Shown piece by piece: positions 7,619 through 16,066 of a stretch of 46,387 nucleotides of DNA. Each line of letters starts with the position of its first letter. Position 1 is the first letter of the stretch. Below the pieces are notes generated by a model. That model searched no databases, was not told the DNA's origin, and worked only from the letters and a program-made list of their open reading frames with translations. Source of the DNA: Actinomycetota bacterium. Lineage in GTDB: Bacteria; Actinomycetota; Actinomycetes; Streptosporangiales; Streptosporangiaceae. The stretch is from NCBI GenBank assembly GCA_021324595.1, contig JAJPIV010000136.1, positions 1 to 46,387 of the forward strand, in the 5' to 3' direction. Position numbers and translations under genes: made by a program.

Positions 7619-9295
7619 TCACCCTCGCTCGTCCTCCCGGTCAGCCTCCGCCAGAGCCGGATCCCGCCCGGCCGGGTCGCCGTACCCGCCGCCGCCGCTG
7701 GTCTCGATCCTGATCACCGATCCGGGGGCGAGCACGAGGGAGGCCTTGGAGCCGACCGGCAGCTCCCGGCCGTCCGGGCCCAGCACGGTGATCTTGGACG
7801 GGCTGCCGTCGCCCCCCCCGCGCGCACCCCGCGGCGCGAAACGGGGATCGGTCTGCTCGGAGTAGAAGGTGACGGCCGAGTCCTCGCCCAGCACCTGGTA
7901 CTCGCGCCGGATCCCGAGCCCGCCGCGGAACGTCCCGTCGCCCTGCGAGCCGGCGATCAGCTCGGTCCTCAGGATCCGCACGCTGTAGCTGGACTCGGCG
8001 ACCTCCACCGGCATCAGCCCCACGTTGGCCATGTACGTGTCCACGCCGTCCAGGCCGTCCCCGGCCGCGTGCGCGCCGGTCCCGCCGCCGACCACCTCCG
8101 CCATCACGCTCATCGCCCCGGTCCGCGGCGAGCGGCTCGCGAGGTTCATCCCGAAGAAGGCGACCGTGCTGCTCGCGATCGCGCGGTCGGGCCAGATCTC
8201 CGAGGCGGCGCGGATCAGCGTGTCGGCCAGGCGCTGGCACGTGTTGTGGCGGACCGAGACCGCGGCGGGCGGGTCCGGGTTCAGCACGGTGCCCCGCGGG
8301 CAGGTGATCTCCACCGCGCGCAGGACGCCGTCGTTCGTGCTCCGCGCCGGATCGGTCATCGCCCGCACCGCGTACACCACGCTGGCGCGGGTGCTCGCCC
8401 ACGGCACGTTCATCGCGCCGCGCACCTGGGGCGCCGACCCGCTCAGGTCGGCCACCAGCCGGTCGCCGTGCTTGGCCAGCCGGACGTGGACGCGGGTGGG
8501 CGGCCCGCCCGCGCCGTCGTCGTCCAGGAACCCCTCGGCCTCGGCGGCTCCGTCGGGCAGGCCGGCCAGGTCCAGCCGGACGGCGCGCTCGACCGCGTCG
8601 AGCATCTGGTCGAAGACCGAGGCGAGCACCCGAGCGCCGTGGCGTCCGGCCAGCTCGGTCACCCGGCGCTCGCCGACCAGGCACGCGGCGCGCTGGGCGC
8701 GCAGGTCGGACAGGGTGGACACGGGGTCACGGACGGCGGCGCCGACGATGGCGAACACGTCCGGGTTCTCCGCGCCGCCCCGGTAGAGCCGCACCGGCGG
8801 GAGCAGCAGGCCCTCGGCGTAGATCTCGCCCAGGTCCGGCCCCTCGGTCCCGGGACGCACCCCGCCGACGTCGATGTGGTGCGCAGCCGTCCCGACCCAG
8901 CCGAACAGCCTGCCGCCGAGGAAGACCGGCATGATCACGTTCAGGTCGGGGGTGTGCATCGCGCCGTGGTACGGGTGGTTGGCCAGGTAGGCGTCGCCGG
9001 GCGCGATGCCGGCGCCCCATCGCTCGATGATCTCCTTGACGACCAGGGACATCGCTCCGAGCTGCGCGGGGATGAAGTCCGCCTGGGCGACCAGGTCGCC
9101 GTCGGCCCGGAAGATCGCGCAGCTGAAGTCGTCCATCTCCCGGATGATCGGGCTGTAGCTGGAGTGCTTGAGCACCTCGCCCATCTCGACAGCCGTCGCG
9201 CGCAGGGCCGCGCTGGCCAGCTCGAACGTGATGGGGTCGATCGCCTGGGCCCGGCGGCGAGCACCCCGCCGGGCGGATCCGGTCCCGGTCCTCAT
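7619..9295 (-). CDS. hyuB: Hydantoinase B/oxoprolinase family subunit (HyuB)
   Basis: 558 residues from ATG 9295, which overlaps the HyuA stop as ATGA, with GGAGGAG just before. Family signatures: DPITFELASAALRATAVEMG near the N-terminus, HSSYSPIIREMDDFSCAIF, then DLVAQADFIPAQLGAM, ANHPYHGAMHTPDLNVIMPV, and a C-terminal GGGGYGDP end. HyuB pairs with HyuA in ATP-dependent ring-opening of hydantoins, N-methylhydantoin or 5-oxoproline, and in the related acetone carboxylases. No third (gamma) carboxylase subunit is present, which favours amide ring opening over carboxylation. The true substrate is unknown; the context (amide importer, imidase-like hydrolases) favours a cyclic amide. Confidence 0.9.
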   Translation of the reverse strand: MRTGTGSARRGARRRAQAIDPITFELASAALRATAVEMGEVLKHSSYSPIIREMDDFSCAIFRADGDLVAQADFIPAQLGAMSLVVKEIIERWGAGIAPGDAYLANHPYHGAMHTPDLNVIMPVFLGGRLFGWVGTAAHHIDVGGVRPGTEGPDLGEIYAEGLLLPPVRLYRGGAENPDVFAIVGAAVRDPVSTLSDLRAQRAACLVGERRVTELAGRHGARVLASVFDQMLDAVERAVRLDLAGLPDGAAEAEGFLDDDGAGGPPTRVHVRLAKHGDRLVADLSGSAPQVRGAMNVPWASTRASVVYAVRAMTDPARSTNDGVLRAVEITCPRGTVLNPDPPAAVSVRHNTCQRLADTLIRAASEIWPDRAIASSTVAFFGMNLASRSPRTGAMSVMAEVVGGGTGAHAAGDGLDGVDTYMANVGLMPVEVAESSYSVRILRTELIAGSQGDGTFRGGLGIRREYQVLGEDSAVTFYSEQTDPRFAPRGARGGGDGSPSKITVLGPDGRELPVGSKASLVLAPGSVIRIETSGGGGYGDPAGRDPALAEADREDERG

Positions 9296-11430
9296 CGCCT
9301 CTCCTCCAGCCACATGGTGCCGCGGTCGTCCACCCGGGCCCGCTGGCCGGGGAGCACCACCGTCGTGGCGTCCAGCTGGTGGATGATCGCGGGCCCTCGC
9401 ACGGCCGTGCCCGCGCCGAGCCGCTCCCGGTCGTAGACGGGCACGGCACGGACGGCGGGCGCTCCGGGGAGGCGCACGGCGGCCCGGCCGATCCTGGCCG
9501 CGGCGCCCGGCCGCGTGAACCCGGCGGCACCGGGCGGCTCGAGCCCAGGCGGAGCCGCGTCCCCGGCGGAAGCGGCGTCCCCGGGGGGAGCGGCATCCCC
9601 GGCGGGCCTGTCCGCGCCGGCGACGGGGAGAGCGCCGAACGCCGACAGCCGGACGGTGACCACCTCGACCGGCTGATCCGGGTCCGCGTGCCCGTAGGCG
9701 CGCAGGTGCAGCTCGCGGAAGCGCGCCGCGAGAGCGGCCACGCCGGCCGGGCCGCGCGGCGTGACCGGCACGCTCAGCTCGTAGCCCTGGCCGGCGAACC
9801 GGCAGTCCGCCGAGGCCGCCAGCCGGATCCGCCCGCGCGGGATGCCGTCGCGGCGCAGCTGGGCCGCGAGCCGCCGGCCTGCCGCGGCGTACCAGGAGGC
9901 CAGCTCGCCGGCCAGCCCTGGCGCCAGCGGCGCCAGCACCGTGCGGGAGTCGTCGATCCTGATGTCGGTCGAGGTCAGCCCGGAGGCCGCGAACAGCCCG
10001 GGGAACCGGGGCACAAGCGCGGTGCGGAAGCCAAGCTCGCGCAGGAGCAGGCCCGCGTGGAGGGGCCCGGCTCCGCCGAAGGCGACCAGGGCGTACCCCC
10101 GCGGGTCGATGCCGCGCTGGACCGAGACCCGCCGCAGCGCAGCGGTCATCTGCGCGACGGCCAGCCGGATGATGCCGTCGGCCGCCTCGCCGGCCTCCAG
10201 GCCCAGGCTCCGGGCCACCGGTTCCAGCGCGGCGCGGGCCGCGTCCGCGTCCAGGGTCAGCGCTCCGGCCAGCGGCAGGTCGGCGGGAAGCGTGCCGGCC
10301 ACCACGTGCGCGTCGGTGAGCGTTGCCTGGTCACCGCCGTGGCCGTAGGCGGCCGGCCCGGGCCTGGCGCCCGCGCTCTCCGGGCCGACCAGCAGCCGGC
10401 CGGAGCGGTCCACGCGCGCGATGCTGCCGCCGCCGGCGCCGACCGTGACGATGTCCACCGACGGCGCCAGGATCGGCGATCCGTCGATCTCCTGGCGCGG
10501 CGCCACCGGCGGCACGCCGTCCGGGATCAGGCAGACGTCCAGGGAGGTGCCGCCCATGTCGAGCGAGACGAGCTGCCGCAGGCCGTAGCTCGCCCCGAGC
10601 GCCGCCGTTCCCGCCACTCCGGCGGCCGGGCCGGACAGCACCAGCCGGTGAGCCTGCTCGGCGGCCCGCTCGGCAGGCAGGCAGCCGCCGTTCGACTGCA
10701 TGATGTGCAGCCGGGATGGCGCGCCCAGGGCGCGCAGCCGGGACCCCAGGCCGAGCAGGTACCGGCCGACGACGGGGCGGAGCCCGGCGTTGATCACCGC
10801 CGTCGAGGTCCTCGGGTACTCGCGGAACTCGCGGGCCACGGACGCCGACAAGGTCACGGGGATCCCGGGCAGCCGCCGGGCCAGCGCCTCGCCCAGGATC
10901 CGCTCGTGGGCGTCGTCCAGGTAGGAGAAGAGCAGGCAGACCGCCACGGCGTCGGGGCGCAGGGCGGCGATCGCCTCCGCCGCCCGGTCGGCCTCGGCCC
11001 GCGTCAGCGGGGTGACCACCTCACCGAGCCCGGACAGGCGCTCATCGACCTCGACCCGGTCGGCGCGCCGGACCAGCTGCCTGGGCCGCGGCTGGGTGAG
11101 GTCGTAGACGAGCGGGCGCGACCCGGTCCGGTAGCCGAGCACGTCGCGGAAGCCGCGCGTGGTCGCCAGCGCCACTCGGGCCGTCCGGCCGGTCAGCAGC
11201 GCGTTGGTGGCCACGGTCGTGCCATGGAAGATCATCTGGATCGCGCCGGGGCTGACGCCCTGGCCGGACAGCTCTCGCAGCGCGCGCTCGAGCGCGTCCC
11301 CGGGATCTTGCGGCGTGGACGGGACCTTGGCGACGACGACGCGGCCATCGGAGCTGGCCGCGATCGCGTCGGTGAACGTGCCGCCAACGTCGACGCCGAC
11401 GACCCAGCGCCGGCCCGCCCGCTCACTCAC
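9292..11430 (-). CDS. hyuA: Hydantoinase A/oxoprolinase family ATP-binding subunit (HyuA)
   Basis: 712 residues from GTG 11430; the upstream frame belongs to the preceding enzyme's antisense of reading and is not homologous. The N-terminus RWVVGVDVGGTFTDAIAAS is the ASKHA-type nucleotide-binding start of HyuA, followed by FHGTTVATNALLTGRTARVA and, near residue 290, SLDMGGTSLDVCLI, the second phosphate-binding loop. VAFGGAGPLHAGLL is a further family block. The subunit phosphorylates or otherwise activates the lactam with ATP for HyuB. It overlaps the luciferase-like gene by 8 bases and HyuB by 4, indicating translational coupling. The region near residue 650 has an Ala/Pro/Gly linker with three near-repeats of GDAAPPG-like sequence. 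Confidence 0.92.
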   Translation of the reverse strand: MSERAGRRWVVGVDVGGTFTDAIAASSDGRVVVAKVPSTPQDPGDALERALRELSGQGVSPGAIQMIFHGTTVATNALLTGRTARVALATTRGFRDVLGYRTGSRPLVYDLTQPRPRQLVRRADRVEVDERLSGLGEVVTPLTRAEADRAAEAIAALRPDAVAVCLLFSYLDDAHERILGEALARRLPGIPVTLSASVAREFREYPRTSTAVINAGLRPVVGRYLLGLGSRLRALGAPSRLHIMQSNGGCLPAERAAEQAHRLVLSGPAAGVAGTAALGASYGLRQLVSLDMGGTSLDVCLIPDGVPPVAPRQEIDGSPILAPSVDIVTVGAGGGSIARVDRSGRLLVGPESAGARPGPAAYGHGGDQATLTDAHVVAGTLPADLPLAGALTLDADAARAALEPVARSLGLEAGEAADGIIRLAVAQMTAALRRVSVQRGIDPRGYALVAFGGAGPLHAGLLLRELGFRTALVPRFPGLFAASGLTSTDIRIDDSRTVLAPLAPGLAGELASWYAAAGRRLAAQLRRDGIPRGRIRLAASADCRFAGQGYELSVPVTPRGPAGVAALAARFRELHLRAYGHADPDQPVEVVTVRLSAFGALPVAGADRPAGDAAPPGDAASAGDAAPPGLEPPGAAGFTRPGAAARIGRAAVRLPGAPAVRAVPVYDRERLGAGTAVRGPAIIHQLDATTVVLPGQRARVDDRGTMWLEERR

Positions 11431-12475
11431 CACCGCCGTCCCCGGCCATCTCGCGCACCAGCGGCAGCACCTCGGCGGCCAGGATCTCCAGCGACCGCAG
11501 CTGCGCCGCCCAGGGCAGGCCGGGCAGGTAGCCGGCGGCGACGTAGTGCAGGTCGCCGCCGGCCGCCCGGCGGAACTCGTCGATCCGGGCGGCCACCCGC
11601 TCCGGGGTGCCCGCCAGGACCGCCGCGCGCAGCGCGTCCTCTTCACCGGGAGCCCACGGCGGCGGCGCCTGCGGCGGGCCGGCGGCCGCCCGCGCCGACT
11701 CCATGTCCGCGTACTTCCACGCCACGTACCTGACGTGGTCGCGGATCACGTCCCAGGCGTCGTCGCCGTCCCAGGCGAACGTCGGGGCGTGCATGGCGAC
11801 GGTGAACGGCCCGGCGGCCCCGCTCGCGGCCCGCTCGGCCCGCGCCAGCGCGACCTGGGCGGCGAGGGCCTCCGGCGTCACCTCGGCCGCCATGAGCCCG
11901 TCGCCCAGCCGCCCCGCCCGGGCGACCGCGCCGTCGCTCATCGCGCCGATCCAGATCGGCGGCCCGCCGGCCCGGGCGGGCAGCGGGCGCACGGCGACGC
12001 CGGGCCCGCCCGCGCCGGGCCCGCCCCGGACCAGCTCGCCCCGCCACGCCCCGCGCAGCACGCCGATCGTGGCGGTCAGCCTGCGCGCCCGCTCGGCCAG
12101 CGGGACGCCCAGGGCCTCGAACTCCTCCTCCCGCCACCCGAGGCCGAGGCCCAGGATCAGCCGGCCGCCGGAGATCAGGTCGGTGACCGCGGCGTCTTCC
12201 GCCAGCCGCAACGGGTCATGGAGGGGCGCGAGCAGCACGCCGGTGCCGATCGCCACCCGGGAGGTCCGGGCCGCGATCGCCGCGCACGCCGGCAGCAGCG
12301 ACGGCAGGTAGCCGTCGTCCACGAAGTGGTGCTCGGACACCCACACCGAGTCCAGGCCGAGGCCGTCCGCGGCGGCGGCCAGGTCCAGCGCCCGGGCGTA
12401 GATCTCGGCGCCGTCCCTGGGATCCCCCGGGTAGCGCTGGCAGGTGATCAGGCCGAAGCCGAGCTTGATGCTCAC
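11423..12475 (-). CDS. Luciferase-like (LLM) flavin/F420-dependent oxidoreductase
   Basis: 350 residues from GTG 12475, overlapping the stop of the C45 gene as GTGA. It shows the bacterial-luciferase TIM-barrel pattern: KLGFGLITCQRYPGDP at strand 1, AADGLGLDSVWVSEHHF, then TSRVAIGTGVLLAPLHDPLR and GGRLILGLGLGWREEEFEAL. A short insertion between WRGELVRGG and PPIWIGAMS resembles the TIGR03619-type F420 enzymes. Members oxidise or oxygenate small molecules with FMNH2 or F420H2. The cofactor cannot be decided from sequence alone. Its place between an amide-cleaving enzyme and HyuA suggests an oxidative step on the same substrate, such as N-dealkylation or ring oxygenation, which is an inference. 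Confidence 0.85.
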   Translation of the reverse strand: MSIKLGFGLITCQRYPGDPRDGAEIYARALDLAAAADGLGLDSVWVSEHHFVDDGYLPSLLPACAAIAARTSRVAIGTGVLLAPLHDPLRLAEDAAVTDLISGGRLILGLGLGWREEEFEALGVPLAERARRLTATIGVLRGAWRGELVRGGPGAGGPGVAVRPLPARAGGPPIWIGAMSDGAVARAGRLGDGLMAAEVTPEALAAQVALARAERAASGAAGPFTVAMHAPTFAWDGDDAWDVIRDHVRYVAWKYADMESARAAAGPPQAPPPWAPGEEDALRAAVLAGTPERVAARIDEFRRAAGGDLHYVAAGYLPGLPWAAQLRSLEILAAEVLPLVREMAGDGGGE

Positions 12476-13671
12476 GCCGCCCCCGCCTCGCCGTCCCCGC
12501 GGGCGGGCCGGGCTCCCGCGGGCGCCGGGCGGGCCGCCGCGACAGGCGAGGGCCTGGCGCGCAGCCCGGAGCAGTCCAGCTCCCGGTAGGGAGCCTGGCA
12601 GGGGTTGCCGTCGCTCACCCACATCCGGCGCGCGGTGAGGTCCATGAGCACCGAGGCGACCGTGGCCCCCTGGTCGAGCTCGCCGTCCCTCGCGTCGGGG
12701 TGGCAGCACACCGAGGACGGGTAGTTGGCATGGTCGGCCAGGAGTGACCGGAACAAGTCCAGCGACCGGCCGGCCGACGCGCGGACTCCGGCCCGCAGCC
12801 GCTGCAGCCGGACCGGGCTGTCCGGCATCGCCCACACCGAGACGTCGGTGCCGCCGAACCGGCCGGACAGGAAGTGGTTGGTGTGCAGGACGACCCCGTC
12901 GTCGGGGTCCGGGTAGGTGAGGAACACCTGCGAGAAGTCCCCGGGCGCGCACTCGGCGTTCACCGCGACGCCGTCGGCGTGCGCGAGCAGGTAGTTCGCC
13001 GAGGACGACCGGAAGCCCGCCTGCAGCACCGTGAGCGCGTCGGAGACGTTCTCGCAGTCCAGGATGGCCCGCAGCAGCACGTGGAACGGCAGGCCAGGAA
13101 CGCCGGCGTCCGCCGCGGTCACGAGCGCGTTGGCCGCCAGCCCGAGGCCGGAGGAGTTCATCCCGGCCTTGGCCAGCAGGCCGGCCTCGACGACGGTGAC
13201 GTAGCCGGGCCCGTCGTCCTGGGCGGCCTCCAGCACGACGACGGTCCGCGCGCACTGGGGCAGCCAGTCCCAGTTCTGGCCGAGCAGGGCCGGGCCTGGC
13301 CGCCCCGGCGCCGGCGCGACCGCGAAGGCGCTGCACTCGGCGGGCAGCTGGCGGCCTGTCGCCTGCCGCGCCCTGGCGGCGAACATCACCTCGGTGCGGA
13401 CGTTGACCGCGAGGATGTCGAGCAGGTCGAGCCCGGCGCCCTCGGCGATCCCGCGCATCTCCTCCAGGCAGCCGGGCCGGAACGCGGCGATCGGGGCCTC
13501 GAACCGGCCGGCCTCCGCGCGGACCCGGGCCCAGTCCCAGCCCGCGTAGTGCGCGAACACGTCCCGGTACAGGCTGACGGACCGGCGCACCCGGTCCCGT
13601 GCCTGCTCCCCGTACTGGCGGCCGCGCTGGGCGGCGGTGCCGGCGACCCTGACCAGCGGGAACTGCTCCAT
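12472..13671 (-). CDS. C45-family Ntn hydrolase (isopenicillin-N acyltransferase/acylase-like)
   Basis: 399 residues from ATG 13671, with AGGAGGAG upstream. The family pattern is clear: FPLVRVAGTAAQRGRQYGEQ at the N-terminus, ILAVNVRTEVMF, and AECSAFAV, where Cys113 should be the autocatalytic cleavage site and new N-terminal nucleophile. LLGQNWDWLPQC and EAGLLAKAGMNSSGLGLA then follow (the NxD and GxNxxG blocks), with VVLHTNHFLSGRF. Members cleave or transfer acyl groups at amide bonds of N-acyl amino acids, beta-lactams or peptides. There is no obvious signal peptide, so it is cytosolic. The last 30 residues are an Ala/Pro-rich tail. In this run it is a good candidate for opening or removing an amide-linked group. 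Confidence 0.85.
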   Translation of the reverse strand: MEQFPLVRVAGTAAQRGRQYGEQARDRVRRSVSLYRDVFAHYAGWDWARVRAEAGRFEAPIAAFRPGCLEEMRGIAEGAGLDLLDILAVNVRTEVMFAARARQATGRQLPAECSAFAVAPAPGRPGPALLGQNWDWLPQCARTVVVLEAAQDDGPGYVTVVEAGLLAKAGMNSSGLGLAANALVTAADAGVPGLPFHVLLRAILDCENVSDALTVLQAGFRSSSANYLLAHADGVAVNAECAPGDFSQVFLTYPDPDDGVVLHTNHFLSGRFGGTDVSVWAMPDSPVRLQRLRAGVRASAGRSLDLFRSLLADHANYPSSVCCHPDARDGELDQGATVASVLMDLTARRMWVSDGNPCQAPYRELDCSGLRARPSPVAAARPAPAGARPARGDGEAGAA

Positions 13672-13683
13672 CGCGCTCGCTCC

Positions 13684-13723
13684 TCCTCAGATGGCGGTGC
13701 TGCTCCTCAGATGGCGGTGCTGC
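13684..13723. repeat. 20-bp tandem duplication at the end of an SDR gene
   Basis: Two identical 20-base copies (13684-13703, 13704-13723). The upstream one (in gene direction) carries the last codons and stop of the SDR ending at 13707. The other copies those codons into the 35-base gap and ends in the ribosome site of the C45 gene. Confidence 0.9.
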
Positions 13724-14453
13724 CGCCGTCCACGGGGACGGCGGCTCCGGTCACGTAGCTCGCGTCGTCGGACGCCAGGAACGCGATGACGGCCGCCACC
13801 TCATCGGCGCCGCCGAGGCGCCGCAGCGGCACCCGCGCCTCCAGGTACGCCCGCCCGGCGGCCGGGTCATCCATCAGCCGCAGCATCGGGGTGTCGATCA
13901 CGCCGGGGCAGACCGCGTTGGCCCGGATGCCGTGCGGGGCCCACTCGGCCGCCATCTGCCTGGTGAGCGCGACCACGCCGGCCTTGCTCGCGTTGTAATG
14001 GGCGGTCGGCTCGGCGGCGTCGGCGACCAGTGCCGCGGTGGAGCCCACGTTGACGATCGCTCCCGGCAGCCCGGCCCGGATCAGGCCGCGGGCCACCGCC
14101 TGCCCGGCCAGGAAGGCGCCGCGCAGGTTGATCCCGAGGGTCTCGTCCCACTCCGCGGGCGTCAAGTCGGCCAGCGGCCGGATCCGGTAGATCCCGGCAG
14201 CGCTGACCAGCACGTCCGGCGGGCCGCCAAGCAGCCTGCTGGCTTCCTCGACGGCGGCGGCGACCTCCGCGGGGCGCCAGACGTCGGCGGTCAGGTACGG
14301 GCACGGCCGGCCGGCGCCCGGGGCGGGCGGGACCCGGTCGACGGCGACCGCCGCCGCGCCCTCCGCGAGGAGACGGCGGATCGTGGCCAGGCCGATGCCC
14401 GAGGACCCGCCGGTCACCAGGGCGCGGCGTCCCGCCATCCGGCCGGCCGTCAT
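13707..14453 (-). CDS. Classical SDR oxidoreductase
   Basis: 248 residues, standard for a classical short-chain dehydrogenase. Visible motifs are TGGSSGIGLATI (nucleotide-binding TGxxxGxG), an NAG-equivalent VSAAGIY, the catalytic Tyr-Lys in HYNASKAGVVAL, and NAVCPGVIDTPM. The C-terminus SYVTGAAVPVDGGSTAI is typical. The Asp after the second strand (AVAVDRV) suggests NAD(H) preference. It interconverts an alcohol and a ketone in the cytosol. It lies between a second SDR and the C45 enzyme in the importer-led run, 60 bases after the former. The substrate is unknown. Confidence 0.88.
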   Translation of the reverse strand: MTAGRMAGRRALVTGGSSGIGLATIRRLLAEGAAAVAVDRVPPAPGAGRPCPYLTADVWRPAEVAAAVEEASRLLGGPPDVLVSAAGIYRIRPLADLTPAEWDETLGINLRGAFLAGQAVARGLIRAGLPGAIVNVGSTAALVADAAEPTAHYNASKAGVVALTRQMAAEWAPHGIRANAVCPGVIDTPMLRLMDDPAAGRAYLEARVPLRRLGGADEVAAVIAFLASDDASYVTGAAVPVDGGSTAI

Positions 14454-14513
14454 GTCCGGGCCCCCGGGCGCCCGGCCCCGGCACGGGCGCGCCGTGCCCG
14501 GCTCGCCGGCCGG

Positions 14514-15290
14514 CTACCGGCCGAGCAGCAGGCCACCGTTGACTCCGATCACCTGGCCGGTCACGTAGCTGGCGTCGGCCGAGGCCAGCCAGGCGACGGC
14601 GCCCGCGACGTCGCCGCCAGTGCCGAACCGCCCCAGCGGGATGCCGGCCCGGGCCCGTTCCACCTGCTCGTCGAAGGAGGTCCCGGACCGCCGTGCCCGC
14701 GAGTGCAGCTCGTCCCAGTGCATCCGCGTCGCCATGTTGCCGGGCGCGATCGCGTTCACCCGGATCCGGTGCGGCGCCAGCTCCAGCGCGAGGGAGTGGG
14801 TCAGCAGGGCGACACCCGCCTTGGACGCGCAGTAGGCCGCCCCGCCGGGCACGCCCTGCTGGCCGAAGACCGACCCCAGGGTGACGATCGAGCCGCCGGC
14901 CCCCTGGCTGATCATCAGCCGCGCGGCGGCCCTGGCCGCCAGGAACGTGCCGGTCAGGTTGACGTCGAGCACCCGGCGGAACTCGGCCAGGTCCGTGTCG
15001 ACCACCGCGGTGTCCGGCCCGCCGATGCCGGCGTTGCTGACCAGCAGGTCGATGCCGCCGAGCAGCCCGGCCGACCGGGCGATCGCCTCGTCGCAGGCGG
15101 CCTCGTCGGACACGTCGGCCACCAGCCCGCACACCGGCCCGGCGCCGTCGCAGGCCGCCCGGACCCGGTCCGCGGTCGCCGTCACCTCGGCGCTGACGTC
15201 GATCAGCGCGACCGCGCCGCCGTCGGCGGCGAGCCGGGCGGCGATCCCCTCGCCCAGGCCGCGGGCGGCGCCGGTGACCACGGCCCTCAT
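14514..15290 (-). CDS. Classical SDR oxidoreductase (second copy in operon)
   Basis: 258 residues from ATG 15290, which overlaps the stop of the deacetylase-like gene as ATGA. It carries TGAARGLGEGIAARL at the N-terminus, LVSNAGIGGP, the catalytic YCASKAGVALL, NAIAPGNMATRM, and the C-terminal YVTGQVIGVNGG end. ALIDVS after the second strand points to NAD(H). It is clearly related to, but only moderately similar to, the next SDR, so the two may act on different intermediates or form a heteromer. It is cytosolic, and coupling to the deacetylase-like enzyme suggests that it uses that enzyme's product. The substrate cannot be assigned. Confidence 0.88.
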   Translation of the reverse strand: MRAVVTGAARGLGEGIAARLAADGGAVALIDVSAEVTATADRVRAACDGAGPVCGLVADVSDEAACDEAIARSAGLLGGIDLLVSNAGIGGPDTAVVDTDLAEFRRVLDVNLTGTFLAARAAARLMISQGAGGSIVTLGSVFGQQGVPGGAAYCASKAGVALLTHSLALELAPHRIRVNAIAPGNMATRMHWDELHSRARRSGTSFDEQVERARAGIPLGRFGTGGDVAGAVAWLASADASYVTGQVIGVNGGLLLGR

Positions 15291-16066
15291 GCCCGGCCCG
15301 CGATCTCGGCGGCGGTGGCGACCCACACGTCGGCGTGGCCTGTGACGAACGACAGCAGCCAGTCGAGGAGCCCCAGCCGCCCCGGCCGCCCGATGATCTG
15401 CGGGTGCATGGTGAACACGCACGCGCCGCCCATCCGCCGGATCCCGAGGAACTCGGCCTCCCAGATCGAGCGCACGCTGTCGGTCGTGGCGATCGACTTC
15501 GTCCAGCTCGCGCCGTCGAACCAGAAGTGGGCCGCGTCGTCCAGCACCCAGGAGATCGGCACCTCGACCAGCGGCCGGCCCGGGATGCGGTACGGCCGGA
15601 CGTCGTCCATGAGGTTGGACGAGTAGGCCAGGCCGTGCTCGGCGAGCAGGTCCAGGGTGTGCGGGCTCAGGTCCCAGGACGGGGACCGGTACCCCGTGAC
15701 CGGGGTGCCGAAGGCACGCAGCACCTCCAGGCCCCGGGCCAGCTCGGCCTCCTCCTCCGGCCGGGACAGCGCGCTCGGCGAGGTGTGGGTGTAGCCGTGG
15801 TGGGCGAGCTCGTGGCCGGCGGCCACGATCTCCCGCACCCGCCCGGGATGCCGCTCGGCGACACGGCCGGGCACGAAGAACGTGGCCCGGACGGCGTGCC
15901 GGGCGAGCAGCGCCAGGATCTCGGGCACGGCCACCTTCGCGCCGTAGGTGCCCTGCGACAGCACCCCGGGCCGGCCCGCGTTGGCGGGATCCTCCCCGAT
16001 CCACACCTCCTCGGCGTCGAAGTCGAAGGTGAACGCCGCCGCGGCGGAAGCTCCCTCAGGCCACAT
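15287..16066 (-). CDS. Polysaccharide-deacetylase-fold hydrolase (PuuE/cyclic-imidase-like subgroup)
   Basis: 259 residues from ATG 16066; GTG 16078 in the same frame is an alternative. The NodB-type motif 1 is FTFDFDAEEVW (Asp15/Asp17) and motif 2 is ELAHHGYTHTSPS (the HxxxH metal ligands). GYRSPSWDLSPHTLDLLAEH and FTMHPQIIGRPGRLGLLDWL complete the family. No signal peptide is present, so it is not a secreted cell-wall deacetylase. Cytosolic members of this subgroup include PuuE-type allantoinases and cyclic imide hydrolases, which agrees with the amide-rich neighbourhood. It overlaps LivM by 11 bases and the next SDR by 4, so it is the first catabolic gene after the importer. Confidence 0.82.
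   Translation of the reverse strand: MWPEGASAAAAFTFDFDAEEVWIGEDPANAGRPGVLSQGTYGAKVAVPEILALLARHAVRATFFVPGRVAERHPGRVREIVAAGHELAHHGYTHTSPSALSRPEEEAELARGLEVLRAFGTPVTGYRSPSWDLSPHTLDLLAEHGLAYSSNLMDDVRPYRIPGRPLVEVPISWVLDDAAHFWFDGASWTKSIATTDSVRSIWEAEFLGIRRMGGACVFTMHPQIIGRPGRLGLLDWLLSFVTGHADVWVATAAEIAGRA

Noticed and set aside
5675-9436. Plus-strand frame of 1253 codons opposite the amidohydrolase and HyuB genes
   Set aside because: It covers strongly conserved genes on the other strand. The absence of stops reflects high GC, and no domain is recognisable.
7619-11430. Acetone carboxylase instead of hydantoinase
   Set aside because: The small gamma subunit is missing, and the neighbours are amide hydrolases and an amide-type importer.
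9379-11733. 784-codon plus-strand frame opposite HyuA
   Set aside because: It is an antisense shadow of HyuA with low-complexity composition.
15287-16066. Secreted peptidoglycan or chitin deacetylase
   Set aside because: There is no signal peptide or membrane anchor, and the gene is embedded in a catabolic operon.
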